This document shows, piece by piece, positions 25,272 to 34,355 of a DNA stretch of 64,000 nt. Origin of the DNA: Deltaproteobacteria bacterium. GTDB lineage: Bacteria > Desulfobacterota > RBG-13-43-22. The notes under the pieces are model-generated. The model made no database searches and had not been told where the DNA came from. It was given only the letters and a program-made list of their open reading frames with translations. The DNA lies in NCBI GenBank assembly GCA_016208255.1, contig JACQYK010000065.1, positions 35,686-99,685 of the forward strand. The letters run 5' to 3'. The position numbers and the translations under genes are program-made. Position 1 is the first letter of the stretch. Each line of letters begins with the position of its first letter.

Positions 25272-26255
25272 ATGGCAAAAGGAATATTGGTTATTGCAGA
25301 ACAAAGAGGGGGAACCCTCCGCAAGATATCGTTTGAGCTGGTCAGTGAAGGACGACGTCTGGCTGATCAATCGGGAGAGCCTTTGGCGGTCGCCGTCTTA
25401 GGTCATCAGATTAACGAAGAAGCCAAGAAACTGGCCGCTTATGGGGCGGAAACCATTTATGTGGCCGACGCCCCGGAATTAGCGGACTATACCCCGGAGG
25501 CTTTTACCGCGGTTTTAAGTGAACTTATTAAAACCAAGGAGCCGGATATGGTATTGGGAGGGGCCAGTCAACAAGGAAAAGAGCTGACCGCCAAATTGGC
25601 GGCCCGACTGGAGACCGGATTGGCTATGGATTGTGTGGGATTGCGGCTGGAAGACGGATTATTGATCGCCAGGCGTCCCCTGTACGCCGGGAAAGTCTAT
25701 GCCGATGTGGTTTGTGAAACAGCCCGGCCCCAGATGGTTTCCTGCCGTCCGAATGTTTTTTCGATCCTGGAGCCCGATGCCTCCCGAACCGCTGAAGTGG
25801 TGGCGATTGCGGTTTCCATCAAACCCGAAGATCTGCGGACAAAACTGGTGGAAGAACTGGCCGATCAGAGTGGTAAAGTGGATTTGACCGAAGCCACTTG
25901 TATCGTTTCCGGAGGCCGGGGAATGAAAGATTCGGTGAACTTCGTCATCCTGGAAAAATTGGCCGAGGTGATAGGTGCGACCGTCGGAGCCTCCCGCTCG
26001 GCGGTGGATGCCGGGTGGAGACCCCAGAGTGACCAGGTCGGCCAAACCGGCAAAGTGGTCAACCCCAATCTTTATGTCGCCTGCGGTATTTCGGGGGCTA
26101 TTCAGCATCTGGCCGGCATGGGCTCTTCCAAGGTTATTGTCGCCGTCAATAAAGATCCGGATGCCCCGATTTTTCAGAAGGCGGACTACGGGATCGTCGG
26201 GGATCTTTTTGAAGTCGTTCCGATCCTGGAAGAAGAATTCAAAAAGATTATGTAA
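25272..26255 (+). CDS. etfA: Electron transfer flavoprotein alpha subunit
   Basis: 327 residues from ATG 25272 (MAKGILVIAEQRGG), with AAGGAGAAAAGG upstream; an earlier in-frame ATG lies within etfB and is rejected. The C-terminal FAD domain shows IVSGGRGMKD, GASRSAVDAGW, QVGQTGKVVNPNLYVACGIS and VNKDPDAPIFQKADYGIVGD, the canonical EtfA FAD site. It forms a heterodimer with EtfB. No acyl-CoA dehydrogenase is adjacent, so the partner is elsewhere. Confidence 0.94.
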   Translation: MAKGILVIAEQRGGTLRKISFELVSEGRRLADQSGEPLAVAVLGHQINEEAKKLAAYGAETIYVADAPELADYTPEAFTAVLSELIKTKEPDMVLGGASQQGKELTAKLAARLETGLAMDCVGLRLEDGLLIARRPLYAGKVYADVVCETARPQMVSCRPNVFSILEPDASRTAEVVAIAVSIKPEDLRTKLVEELADQSGKVDLTEATCIVSGGRGMKDSVNFVILEKLAEVIGATVGASRSAVDAGWRPQSDQVGQTGKVVNPNLYVACGISGAIQHLAGMGSSKVIVAVNKDPDAPIFQKADYGIVGDLFEVVPILEEEFKKIM

Positions 26256-26514
26256 TAAATCAGGCAATAGGCAAGGGGCAATAGGCGATGCAGGACGAGA
26301 AAATCTTGTAACTTATTGCCCCGTTTTCATCGCTTATGCCCCCCTTAGAATCCTTTTTTATACCTCGCAATTCTTACTGCTTTTTATTTGTCTTAAGAAA
26401 GAATCCCTCCCTTTTTTTCAACCTGACATTTAGCCACCGGGGTCAACATCCCCAAGGTAAAGTTTCCTTTTCCCTTATTAATGTCATTTTGCCGTAAGGA
26501 ATAATAAAAAGGGA

Positions 26515-28392
26515 TCAAATATTCTCGACGGTAGGTCTTTTTAATTTCAAGCTGAGTTTGTCTCCCGGTTTGATGGTCTCTTTAGCCGAAAGATGATTCC
26601 AGGTTCGAATTTGATGGGGGGTGGTATTGAACTTTTGAGCGATTTCGGATAAGCTGTCGCCTTTTTTGACGGTATAGTTAACCAGTTTTATCCGGCCGGT
26701 TGTTTCCACTTTTGTTTTCTTGAAGTTTGGTTTTCCCGATTTCCCGTTTTTCTTGGGCTCATCCCGGTCCGGATTACCCTTGCCTATAAACAGGGTTAAA
26801 GTTTTCCCTTGTTGGATTTTGCGGTCTCCTTTGACATTATTCCACTTCTTGATCATCGAAACCTCAACATCAAATTTTTCGGCGATGGAGGCCAGGGAAT
26901 CCCCTTTCTTGATCTGATATCGAAGGCGAAGGGGGGAGGCGTTCTTTTCGTTTCCCCTGTTAGCGGCCACGGCAGATCTCCCTCCCCGGCTCTTTCGGGA
27001 AGCTCGCTTCGATATCATCTTTTCAGCCAGGTTCTCTTGATCGATCGACTCGAGGTCAGTAGAAATTCCCTGGGCCCCGGTTTTCTTGGGTATCAACAAA
27101 ACCAGACCCGCCTCAAGCCGGCTGTGGGGCTTGATCCGATTGGCCCGGGCAATGACACTGGCCTTAACACCGTATCTTTGGGAAATGGAGGCCAGTCGCT
27201 CCCCCTTCCTGATCCGGTGTTCGGCATAGATCACCCGCGGTTTCGGTTTGATCAGCTGGGCATAATTTTCCAGGAGTTTTTCTCTGGTCCCATGAGGAAT
27301 TCGAATCGTATAGTCGGAGACCCCCGGCGGGGTGACCCATCTCTTCAGTTCCGGGTTCAGATCAACAATCGTATCCACGTCCTCGCCTATGGCCGCGGCA
27401 ACATCCTTCAATTCCACATTGCCGGGAACGGTGGCCTCATCAAAGGTCAGGGGGGGTTGGTAGGAAATTTTTGAAAATCCGTATTTCTCAGGTTCCTTAG
27501 CTATCAGGGCCGCCGCGATCATCTTGGGGACATATTGTTTGGTTTCCTCTTTGATATAATGACAATGGTCGGCCGAAATTTCCCAAAAATTACTGGCATT
27601 ATACATGGCCAGGGCCCTGGAAATTTTTCCTTCCCCGGCATTATATCCGGCGGCAGCCAGATACCAGGAGCCAAACCGGTTATAGAGATCGGACAGGTGT
27701 TGAGCGGCGGCCCGGGTTGATTTAATCGGGTCTTTGCGTTCATCCACCCAGGAATTTACCCGAAGTCCGTATCGTTCCCCCGTTTCCCGGATAAACTGCC
27801 AGGGCCCTACCGCATGAGCGCGGGAATAGGCTTTGGTACTGAAACCGCTCTCAATCATGGCCAGATAGATCAAATCCTCCGGCAGATGGTGTTCCCGTAA
27901 TATTTTTTTCATCATCGACATATAACGGGTGGAACGTCCCATCCATAAGGTAAAACGGTTACGGAGCTTGGTTTGAAAATAATCAATAAAGTATTCCACC
28001 TGATCGTTAATTACGATGGGAAAGTCAAAGGGAGCCCTTATCTTTTCATCCCCACCCTTTTCCAGCTCTTTGAGTTCAAGGATAACCTTTTCCTTGATCT
28101 CTTCCCGTGAGGGTTTGATCACCGGAGGAATTTCACCCGGCCCCCTTTCCCCCTTGTCTTCTTCCGACAAAAGAGGCGGGGTAAAGTCCAACACCGAGGT
28201 TGGCAACGGGATTGAATCGGAGATTTTTGAGGGACTGGAGGGCATGGAATCGAGATCCGGCATCAATTCCGGTATCGGAGTGGAGGAAGACCTGCTGGAA
28301 TTGGGAGGAGTCAAACCATAGGAATTAGAAAAAAACGAAAAAAAATAAATAACCGAAATAAAAAGCGTCCAGAATAAAACGGCTCTCTTCAT
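26515..28392 (-). CDS. MltD-like lytic transglycosylase with three LysM domains
   Basis: 625 residues from ATG 28392, with GGATGGGG just upstream. A signal segment (AVLFWTLFISVIYFFSFF) is followed by a proline/serine-rich stretch, then an SLT domain with the catalytic Glu in IYLAMIESGFSTKAYSRAHAVG, PWQFIRETGERYGL and AAGYNAGEGKI. Three LysM repeats (IRKGERLASISQRYG, IKKGDSLASIAEKFD, VKKGDSLSEIAQKFN) bind peptidoglycan. It cleaves the glycan strand in the periplasm. It is monocistronic. Confidence 0.92.
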   Translation of the reverse strand: MKRAVLFWTLFISVIYFFSFFSNSYGLTPPNSSRSSSTPIPELMPDLDSMPSSPSKISDSIPLPTSVLDFTPPLLSEEDKGERGPGEIPPVIKPSREEIKEKVILELKELEKGGDEKIRAPFDFPIVINDQVEYFIDYFQTKLRNRFTLWMGRSTRYMSMMKKILREHHLPEDLIYLAMIESGFSTKAYSRAHAVGPWQFIRETGERYGLRVNSWVDERKDPIKSTRAAAQHLSDLYNRFGSWYLAAAGYNAGEGKISRALAMYNASNFWEISADHCHYIKEETKQYVPKMIAAALIAKEPEKYGFSKISYQPPLTFDEATVPGNVELKDVAAAIGEDVDTIVDLNPELKRWVTPPGVSDYTIRIPHGTREKLLENYAQLIKPKPRVIYAEHRIRKGERLASISQRYGVKASVIARANRIKPHSRLEAGLVLLIPKKTGAQGISTDLESIDQENLAEKMISKRASRKSRGGRSAVAANRGNEKNASPLRLRYQIKKGDSLASIAEKFDVEVSMIKKWNNVKGDRKIQQGKTLTLFIGKGNPDRDEPKKNGKSGKPNFKKTKVETTGRIKLVNYTVKKGDSLSEIAQKFNTTPHQIRTWNHLSAKETIKPGDKLSLKLKRPTVENI

Positions 28393-28662
28393 TCCCCATC
28401 CTTTCCGTCCTGCCGGGAGTATGCGGTTGACACCAAGGCGGTCACGATCCAACAGGGGATACTCCGAATATTTTTGTTTGTCTAACATATCTTGAGCAAA
28501 ATAGCAACCATTAAATTACCCTTATGCGATTCTTACAGCTTTAATCAGATTTAATCTGAGAATGAATTTCTAACTTTTTCGAATGGAGAACTGGAGTAAT
28601 GGAGTGAAGGTCCGAAAAATCCAATACTCCATCACTCCACAGACCCAGGTTGGTCAATTGGG

Positions 28663-28977
28663 TTAGAATTTTACGCCGGTGATGAGGTTTTCTTTTTTTA
28701 AGGCATCATAATTTTGCAGGTCTTTTATGGCTTGACCGATTTTACTGACATGCTCCGAAAATTCTTTTCCGGCCTGCTCCATCCCCGGCAGAGAACCGAT
28801 TCTTTGGGCCAGGGCTTCTCCCCGAGCCAACAGAGAATTGATTTTTTCACCAGGCACGTCTAATCCTTTTTGCAACCGCTCGGAGGTCTCCCGCAGCCGA
28901 TTCAAGACTTCCAGGATCTCGTCCTTGACCTGTATCAATAAATCCGGACCATCTTCGAAGGGTTCAGGTGGGGCCAT
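28663..28977 (-). CDS. Hypothetical coiled-coil protein downstream of cooC
   Basis: 104 residues; ATG 28977 has AAGGAGAACC upstream. The sequence is helical and charged (IQVKDEILEVLNRLRETSERLQKGLD, FSEHVSKIGQAIKDLQ), predicting a coiled coil, with no signal peptide, membrane segment or cysteine motif. It follows cooC by 23 bp, the gap being a palindromic repeat, and may be cotranscribed. I do not recognise the family. Confidence 0.7.
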   Translation of the reverse strand: MAPPEPFEDGPDLLIQVKDEILEVLNRLRETSERLQKGLDVPGEKINSLLARGEALAQRIGSLPGMEQAGKEFSEHVSKIGQAIKDLQNYDALKKENLITGVKF

Positions 28978-28998
28978 CAGGGTTCTCCTTGAGTTAAT

Positions 28999-29034
28999 CG
29001 TCAGGCCACGCTTTTTGTGGCCTGACGGTTTAAA
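28999..29034. repeat. Palindromic repeat, family 1, overlapping the cooC 3' end
   Basis: CGTCAGGCCAC and GTGGCCTGACG form an 11-pair stem around CTTTTTG-type loop sequence, followed by GTTTAAACC. It encodes the last residues of CooC (LNRQATKSVA). Confidence 0.8.
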
Positions 29035-29801
29035 CCTTTCTCGGCAATCAATTGATCGACTATGGCTCCAACCTGCACAGCCAGGCTCTGTTCCTTTTCA
29101 AAAGGCGGTTTACCTTCCAGGTCGGCCTCGATAATTTGATTGTCGTAAGGCAGAAAGCCTAAAAAAGAAAATCCGGGCAATTGCTTTCGAAGAAAGGCGA
29201 TATCCTGATCCCCCCTGATTTTATTGCCCACCAGGGCGATATTTTTCAATCCGATATCCCGGGCCAGATTCTGGACATGATGGGCGGTTTCGATGCTTCG
29301 CTTTCCCGGTTCGACGACGACGATCAGTTTATCAACGGCCGAGGCCGTACCCCGGCCCAAATGTTCGATACCGGCCTCCATATCCAAAACCACTACCTCG
29401 TCTCTGGCCAGGATCAGATGGGTGATCATTGTTTTTAACAGGACGCTTTCGGGACAGATGCAACCCCCGCCCCCTTTTTTAACCCCACCCAAAACCATCA
29501 GGCGAATATGGTCTTTTTTAAGGGAAAGCTTTTCCGGCAGGTCGCTGACCTGAGGATTCAACTTGAAAAACGTACCATACGAGCCCGGCTGGGATTCGGT
29601 TCGCTCTCCGATCAGGTCCTTCATTTCCGAAATGGGGGTAATGGTTTCGGGATGATCAAAACCCAAAGCCCCGGCCAGGTTGGCGTCCGGATCGGCATCG
29701 ATGGCCAGTACTTTATGTCCCCGATCACTAAAGGCTTTGATAATAAAAGCCGACAGGGTGGTTTTACCCACCCCGCCTTTTCCGCTGACGGCGATTTTCA
29801 T
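29001..29801 (-). CDS. cooC: CooC-type nickel-insertion ATPase
   Basis: 266 residues from ATG 29801 (MKIAVSGKGGVGKTT), with AAGGAGAACCC upstream. It is a MinD/ParA-type P-loop ATPase with KGGVGKTT at residues 8-15, DADPDANLAGALG, and the CooC metal site C114-I-C116 within GGGCICPES. CooC loads nickel into CO dehydrogenase, the central enzyme of the acetyl-CoA pathway, which fits the metFV-hdr cluster. No CODH genes are in the window. The C-terminal ten residues come from a palindromic repeat. Confidence 0.85.
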   Translation of the reverse strand: MKIAVSGKGGVGKTTLSAFIIKAFSDRGHKVLAIDADPDANLAGALGFDHPETITPISEMKDLIGERTESQPGSYGTFFKLNPQVSDLPEKLSLKKDHIRLMVLGGVKKGGGGCICPESVLLKTMITHLILARDEVVVLDMEAGIEHLGRGTASAVDKLIVVVEPGKRSIETAHHVQNLARDIGLKNIALVGNKIRGDQDIAFLRKQLPGFSFLGFLPYDNQIIEADLEGKPPFEKEQSLAVQVGAIVDQLIAEKGLNRQATKSVA

Positions 29802-29874
29802 GGGTTCTCCTTGTTGGTTAAATATAGTGAACGACTTAAATAAATTGACATCTTCCACCCTCCCCTTCATCCCC

Positions 29875-29990
29875 TCCCTCCGCTCGACTCCGTCGAGCTC
29901 TTCAAAAGGTCGGCAAAGCCGACCGGATCAAGGGAGGGGAAATAAAAAGAGTCCCCTCTCCCCTTGCGGGAGAGGGTGAGGGGGTTGAAA
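29875..29990. repeat. Hairpin repeats between cooC and tatC
   Basis: Two covarying hairpins, GCTCGAC-TCC-GTCGAGC (29882..29898) and GGTCGGC-AAA-GCCGACC (29908..29924), lie between CTCCCT/AGGGAG arms. A CCCCTCTCCCCTTGCGGG repeat follows. The rest of the gap to 30294 has only low-complexity words such as CACTTTGCAATTTC. Confidence 0.7.
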
Positions 29991-30294
29991 ACTTATTAAT
30001 GACGTTTACAATAGTTTTCTTCCGGAAATTCAAGATTTCCGGATAAAGCTTTCATCAGTCAGCGGTCAGCATTTAGCTAATTCATTAACCACGAAGTGTT
30101 TTTGCTTTAAGCTAAAAGTTGATGGCTGACGATTCTGAAATGATACTATCTGTTATCCTGAATAAAAATCAATACAATTTCCAGTATGTCCCGGGCCAAT
30201 ACCCCATTCCCTTCGGCCGGCCAGGAAAGCCGTTTTCCATAAATTTTCACTTTGCAATTTCCACTTTGCAATTTCAAATTCCGGCTTGTCCGGG

Positions 30295-31020
30295 TTAGGG
30301 TCTTTTTTTGCCCCCGAGGCGCATCCCCAATAGTCCGATTTCGAAAAGCAGATAAAGAGGCCCGGCCATGAGCATCATGTTAAAAGCGTCCGGGGTGGGG
30401 GTTAAAATCGCGGACAGGACGACGATCACCAACACCGCGTAGCGCCGATAACGGCTCAGCCAATGAACTTCCACCAGCCCGATCCGGCCCAATAGGATCA
30501 TAATCAGGGGCAGCTCAAAGATAATTCCGAAGGCGAAGATGAAAAGGAGGGAAAAGGAGATGAATTTTTTTACGGAAATAATGGCCTCCAGATGGCTGCT
30601 CTGATAGCTCAAAAGAAACTTGACCCCGTACGGCAGGGTGATAAAAAGACAGAAAGCGGCCCCCAGGTAGAATAAAAAAACCGCTCCGATCCAGAAGCTG
30701 ATCATGATTTTCCGGGACAAAGGGTCAAAGACGGCCCGCAGGGCCGCCAGGACCTTAAACAATAAAAAAGGCATGGTAATAAACAAAGACGAAAATAAGG
30801 CGATATTGAGCAGGGCCAGGAAAGTTTCTGAAAGCCCGTAAAAGGCCAGGGAAACGCCGGTATGCTTTTGTAAAAAATTTAAAATCGTTTTGGCAAAACC
30901 GTATCCGACAACCGCAAAAACCAGGACGACGATTCCCAGTTGGATCAGGGCCTTTCGGAAGACCTCGAGAAAGGCGATGATTCGATCCGGATTTTCAATG
31001 GTATCCATCAGGGGCCGCAA
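30295..31020 (-). CDS. tatC: Sec-independent protein translocase TatC
   Basis: 241 residues with six predicted membrane segments. Start TTG at 31020 is favoured by AGGAGG eight bases upstream; ATG 31008 is the alternative. TatC features include an N-terminal helix before the first membrane span, LPYGVKFLLSY, IFAFGIIFELPLIMILLGRIGLV, the RYAVLVIVVLSAILTPTPDAFNMM block, and PLYLLFEIGLL. It is the receptor of the twin-arginine export system for folded redox proteins. No tatA/B is adjacent. Confidence 0.9.
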   Translation of the reverse strand: MRPLMDTIENPDRIIAFLEVFRKALIQLGIVVLVFAVVGYGFAKTILNFLQKHTGVSLAFYGLSETFLALLNIALFSSLFITMPFLLFKVLAALRAVFDPLSRKIMISFWIGAVFLFYLGAAFCLFITLPYGVKFLLSYQSSHLEAIISVKKFISFSLLFIFAFGIIFELPLIMILLGRIGLVEVHWLSRYRRYAVLVIVVLSAILTPTPDAFNMMLMAGPLYLLFEIGLLGMRLGGKKRP

Positions 31021-31041
31021 AGGGAAAACCTCCTGGTGCCA

Positions 31042-31779
31042 TCAGATCGGCTGTAATTTTTTTTTGATTTCCGAACAATGGGTCTGGAAGGCCAGGTCCA
31101 GTAAAAGTTTCAGGGGGCTTTGAATTTCCTTCAGCGGCGGTAAAGGCCGAAGAAAGGCGCCCTCCTCACGACCCGGATCAATCGATTTCAGAATCATTTT
31201 TTCCTCCAATAAAGGAATGGCCCGAGGATCGCTGTTTTCCCCCAAAACCCCTCTCAAGTCATCCCTGTTCTCAACGGAATGAACGAGAGACAGGATATCG
31301 GAAAGGTTATAGCAGGAGGTAAATTGGGCCAGGTCTTCATTGAACAAACCCACTTTTTTTTGGTGCGAGCGGAAGGTATTCCAAAGGGCATCTTCCTTGA
31401 TTTTTGCCGATTGATATAAAGAAAAAACCAGCTTTTTAAATTTTCCTTTGGCCGTCAAGGCAAAAGGGATTGCGCACTCGGCCGGGGAAAGATCGTCGCT
31501 CGGACTTTTTAAATCCGGTTGGACCCGTGGAAGCAAGTCTTCCCTTTGGATCAGTTTCAAAAAAGCCTGGCTTTCTCCTTGACCGACCAGGGTCTGACAA
31601 ATCCTGATCAGATGGGGCAGTACCCCCCGGGTCCAGACCTCCTCCAGTTTTTTCCTTTCCCGGAGAAGGTCTTCCCGTTCCTCTTCCAGGGCCTTACGGG
31701 TCCCGAAATAATTTTCAGCGATCTCTTTTTTAACCTGATAGGCCAGGGCCGCGGAAATGTCTTTAACCGGGGGGGTCAT
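31042..31779 (-). CDS. Uncharacterised 245-residue protein
   Basis: Start ATG 31779 has AAGGAATAAG upstream and follows the flippase-like gene by 3 bp. It is soluble: no signal peptide or membrane span. The N-terminus has a charged helix (KALEEEREDLLRERKKLEEVW), then helical segments and a proline-rich end (LRPLPPLKEIQSPLKLLLD). I do not recognise a family. Tight spacing on both sides places it in the glycan-tatC operon. Confidence 0.65.
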   Translation of the reverse strand: MTPPVKDISAALAYQVKKEIAENYFGTRKALEEEREDLLRERKKLEEVWTRGVLPHLIRICQTLVGQGESQAFLKLIQREDLLPRVQPDLKSPSDDLSPAECAIPFALTAKGKFKKLVFSLYQSAKIKEDALWNTFRSHQKKVGLFNEDLAQFTSCYNLSDILSLVHSVENRDDLRGVLGENSDPRAIPLLEEKMILKSIDPGREEGAFLRPLPPLKEIQSPLKLLLDLAFQTHCSEIKKKLQPI

Positions 31780-31782
31780 AAC

Positions 31783-32787
31783 TTATTCCTTCTCGGTCTC
31801 CTGGAGTTGCTTCATCGACATCCCCTCTCTCCCCAGCGAAAAGAGCCCCAGCAAAATCGAGGGGATAAAACCTACAACCCATAACAAAAGGGAAAAACTT
31901 TTAGCCAAATTAACCTCGATCCCCAAAAAAATCAAGGCCGCGGCGCAAGCCCAATGGAAGGTCCCGATAAAACCGGGAGCGGAGGGGATGCTCACTCCAA
32001 AGGCCAGGACCACCAGAAGAAAGAAAGCAGCCAGGAGGGGAAGATTAAGGTGAAAAGCCATAAACAGAAGGTAAAAAGACAGACTGATGACCACCCAGAG
32101 AAAGCAGGAATAGCCGATGATGACCCAAATATCCTTAGTCCTTTGCAGTATCTCAAGACCCAGGACAAAGGAGTCTATGGTTTTGCTGATTTTATGGGCT
32201 AATCCCTGAGGGAGACGCTTCAAGAAAAATCCGATCAACCGGTTGGCTTTCTCATTATGATAGCGCAAGGCCAGGAGCAATCCCAGGATGATCAGATAGA
32301 CAAAAAAAGAAAGAAAGCCCGCCATTTTGATATGATACTGGGTAAAAACCCGGGATTGATCCGGAGGGAAAGGCATCATGATAATGACCACCAGGAATAT
32401 CAACAGGATGGTAAACCCATCAAACAATCTCTCGACGACGATGGTCGCAAAGGAAGCGGTCTTGCTGATCTTTTCCTTGCTGCCCAGGACATAGGCCCGA
32501 ACAAATTCTCCCACCCGGGCCGGGAGAATATTGTTGGCCATAAGTCCAATGGCCGTGGCATAAAAAAGGGGGCTTATTTTGATTTTTTTTACCGGAGCCA
32601 ACAGATATTCCCATCGTTTGGCCCTGACCCAGACGCTGAAAAGATTGATGGCAACGAGAGGAAGGAGATAAAGGTATTCCACACTTTGAAAAACATTCCA
32701 GATACTGACCAGGTCGATCTTTCTGAAAAATAGGATCAGAAAAAAAAGGCTCAGGAGGAGTCCGATCCAATAACCATATTTCTTCAT
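31783..32787 (-). CDS. Lysylphosphatidylglycerol synthase TM-region/UPF0104 membrane protein
   Basis: 334 residues and about eight membrane spans. The family signature is visible in NILPARVGEFVRAYVLG near residue 87 and PSAPGFIGTFHWACAAAL near the end. The family includes flippase-like partners of glycosyltransferases and the MprF membrane domain. The start overlaps the stop of the DegT gene as ATGA. In this operon it probably moves or handles a lipid-linked sugar; the substrate is not known. Confidence 0.82.
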   Translation of the reverse strand: MKKYGYWIGLLLSLFFLILFFRKIDLVSIWNVFQSVEYLYLLPLVAINLFSVWVRAKRWEYLLAPVKKIKISPLFYATAIGLMANNILPARVGEFVRAYVLGSKEKISKTASFATIVVERLFDGFTILLIFLVVIIMMPFPPDQSRVFTQYHIKMAGFLSFFVYLIILGLLLALRYHNEKANRLIGFFLKRLPQGLAHKISKTIDSFVLGLEILQRTKDIWVIIGYSCFLWVVISLSFYLLFMAFHLNLPLLAAFFLLVVLAFGVSIPSAPGFIGTFHWACAAALIFLGIEVNLAKSFSLLLWVVGFIPSILLGLFSLGREGMSMKQLQETEKE

Positions 32788-33917
32788 ACGATCTTCTTTA
32801 TCTGGCGGCAGATATATTCAATTTGTTCCGAGGAAATAGTCAAGCCCGAAGGCAGGTAAAAACCCTGTTCAGACAGTTTCTCAGCCACGGGATAAGGTCC
32901 GACTTTCTTGACCTTCCCGCCCCTTCCGCTAAAAACCGGCTGCCGGTGCATGGGAACAAAAAAAGAGCGGGTATCAATCCCCTTCTTTTTTAACCGTTCC
33001 ATCAATTGATCCCGGGAACAGCCGCATTCCTTTTCCACCAGAATCCCGTACATCCAGTAGACGCTTTTGGCCCAGGGCTTTTCTATAGGCAGTCGAAGCC
33101 CGGGAATATTCTGCAGACCCTTTTCATATTCTTTGGCCATCCGCCGTTTCTTCTCAATGTGGCTGTTTATTTTTTTTAACTGAGCCACCCCCAACGCCGC
33201 CTGCAAATTGGTCATCCGATAGTTAAATCCTAAATCGGTATGAAGAAATCTTTTCCCCGGGGAATGGGCCAGGTCTTTTAACCGCCTGGCTTTATCGGCC
33301 AGTCGGGGATCGCTGGTTATCACCATGCCCCCCTCGCCGGTCGTAATTATTTTATTGGCATAAAAACTGAAACATCCGAAGGCCCCGAAACTGCCGCACT
33401 TTTTCCCTTTATATTCCGCTCCGTGGGCTTCAGCGGCATCTTCGATGACGGCTATGGAAAAACGGTCGGCCATCGTTAGCAGAGGATCCATATCCACCGG
33501 ATGACCATACATATGAACCGGCAGGATGACCTTGACCTTGATTTTGCCTCGTCTTTCCTGGTTTCGGAGGTAGGAGGAAACCCGCTCCGGATCCATATTA
33601 TAGGTTTCCGGATCGGAATCAATCAATACCGGGGTGGCCCCGCAATAACGGACGGCAAAGGCCGTGGCCGCCATGGTGAAGGTGGGGATCAGGACCTCGT
33701 CTCCGGGGCCGATCCCTAAGGAGGCCAGGGCCAGATGAAGGGCCGTGGTCCCGCTGGTGGTGCTGATCCCATAGTTTAGACCGCAATAATGGGCGAATTT
33801 TTCTTCAAACTGAGTTAGATATTTCCCCTGAGAGGAAATCCAATTCGTTTTCAGACAGGACAGGACTTTAGTAAACTCTTCCTTCCCCAAAAGGGGTTCG
33901 TTGACCGGTATCATCAT
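32784..33917 (-). CDS. DegT/DnrJ/EryC1/StrS aminotransferase (sugar nucleotide), copy 1
   Basis: 377 residues. The PLP enzyme shows TTSGTTALHLALASLGIGPGDEV, EDAAEAHGAEYKGKKCG, the PLP lysine in FYANKIITTGEGGM, and GFNYRMTNLQAALGVAQL. The family transaminates keto-sugars of nucleotide sugars, for example GDP-4-keto-6-deoxymannose to GDP-perosamine. A GDP-mannose dehydratase lies in the same operon, so that reaction is plausible. A paralogue lies at 37581..38675. The start is MMIP at 33917; the second ATG is equally possible. Confidence 0.88.
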   Translation of the reverse strand: MMIPVNEPLLGKEEFTKVLSCLKTNWISSQGKYLTQFEEKFAHYCGLNYGISTTSGTTALHLALASLGIGPGDEVLIPTFTMAATAFAVRYCGATPVLIDSDPETYNMDPERVSSYLRNQERRGKIKVKVILPVHMYGHPVDMDPLLTMADRFSIAVIEDAAEAHGAEYKGKKCGSFGAFGCFSFYANKIITTGEGGMVITSDPRLADKARRLKDLAHSPGKRFLHTDLGFNYRMTNLQAALGVAQLKKINSHIEKKRRMAKEYEKGLQNIPGLRLPIEKPWAKSVYWMYGILVEKECGCSRDQLMERLKKKGIDTRSFFVPMHRQPVFSGRGGKVKKVGPYPVAEKLSEQGFYLPSGLTISSEQIEYICRQIKKIV

Positions 33918-33937
33918 AATTCTACGCCATCACTCCA

Positions 33938-34350
33938 AGAATTTATCTCTAACTTTTAATACTAAGGGCCAAGGGGGATCTTATTTTTGGGCCGATCGAC
34001 GCGGCTCCCGAATGGGAGCCTTTCTTGAGGTCGGCAAAGCCGACCGTACTGTCGATCTAAAGAAAAGGCTTCTAAAGGAAGCCGGCGTTGTGACGACCGT
34101 ACTGTCGATCTAAAGAAAAGGCTTCTAAAGGAAGCCGGCGTTGTCCACAATAACATCTTGAGCTTCTTTGCCGGGCCAAATTGTTTGCCTAAGTCTGAAG
34201 CAGGCCTTCACCATTGCCGGCAACGGGCGAAGGTGAAGGCCCTGCTTCGAATCAAAGTTTGCTGGACTGGCCGGGATTGGGCGATAAGTCACCTTTTGGA
34301 TAATCCCCAAAAATAAGATCCCCCTTGGCCCTCCCGCAATTTCAAAATAG
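33938..34350 (-). repeat. Leader-like element, copy C, with nested palindromic insert
   Basis: The ends match the leader-like family (TTTGAAATTGCGGGAGGGCC distally; TTAGTATTAAAAGTTAGAGA proximally). Between them is an insert of roughly 370 bp bounded by inverted repeats (CCCCCTTGGCC side and GGCCAAGGGGGATC side). The insert carries paired hairpins and a tandem duplication, and no gene. A second composite copy is at 38888..39235. Confidence 0.72.
34041..34146. repeat. 53-bp tandem duplication within copy C
   Basis: The block starting CGACCGTACTGTCGATC occurs at 34041..34093 and again at 34094..34146, nearly identical. The single-copy version is present at 38980, so the duplication is recent and local. 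Confidence 0.85.
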
Positions 34351-34355
34351 TTTTT

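Noticed and set aside
26256..26514. Gene or structured element between etfA and the lytic transglycosylase
   Set aside because: Only loose GGCAATAGGC repeats and low-complexity sequence; nothing supportable.
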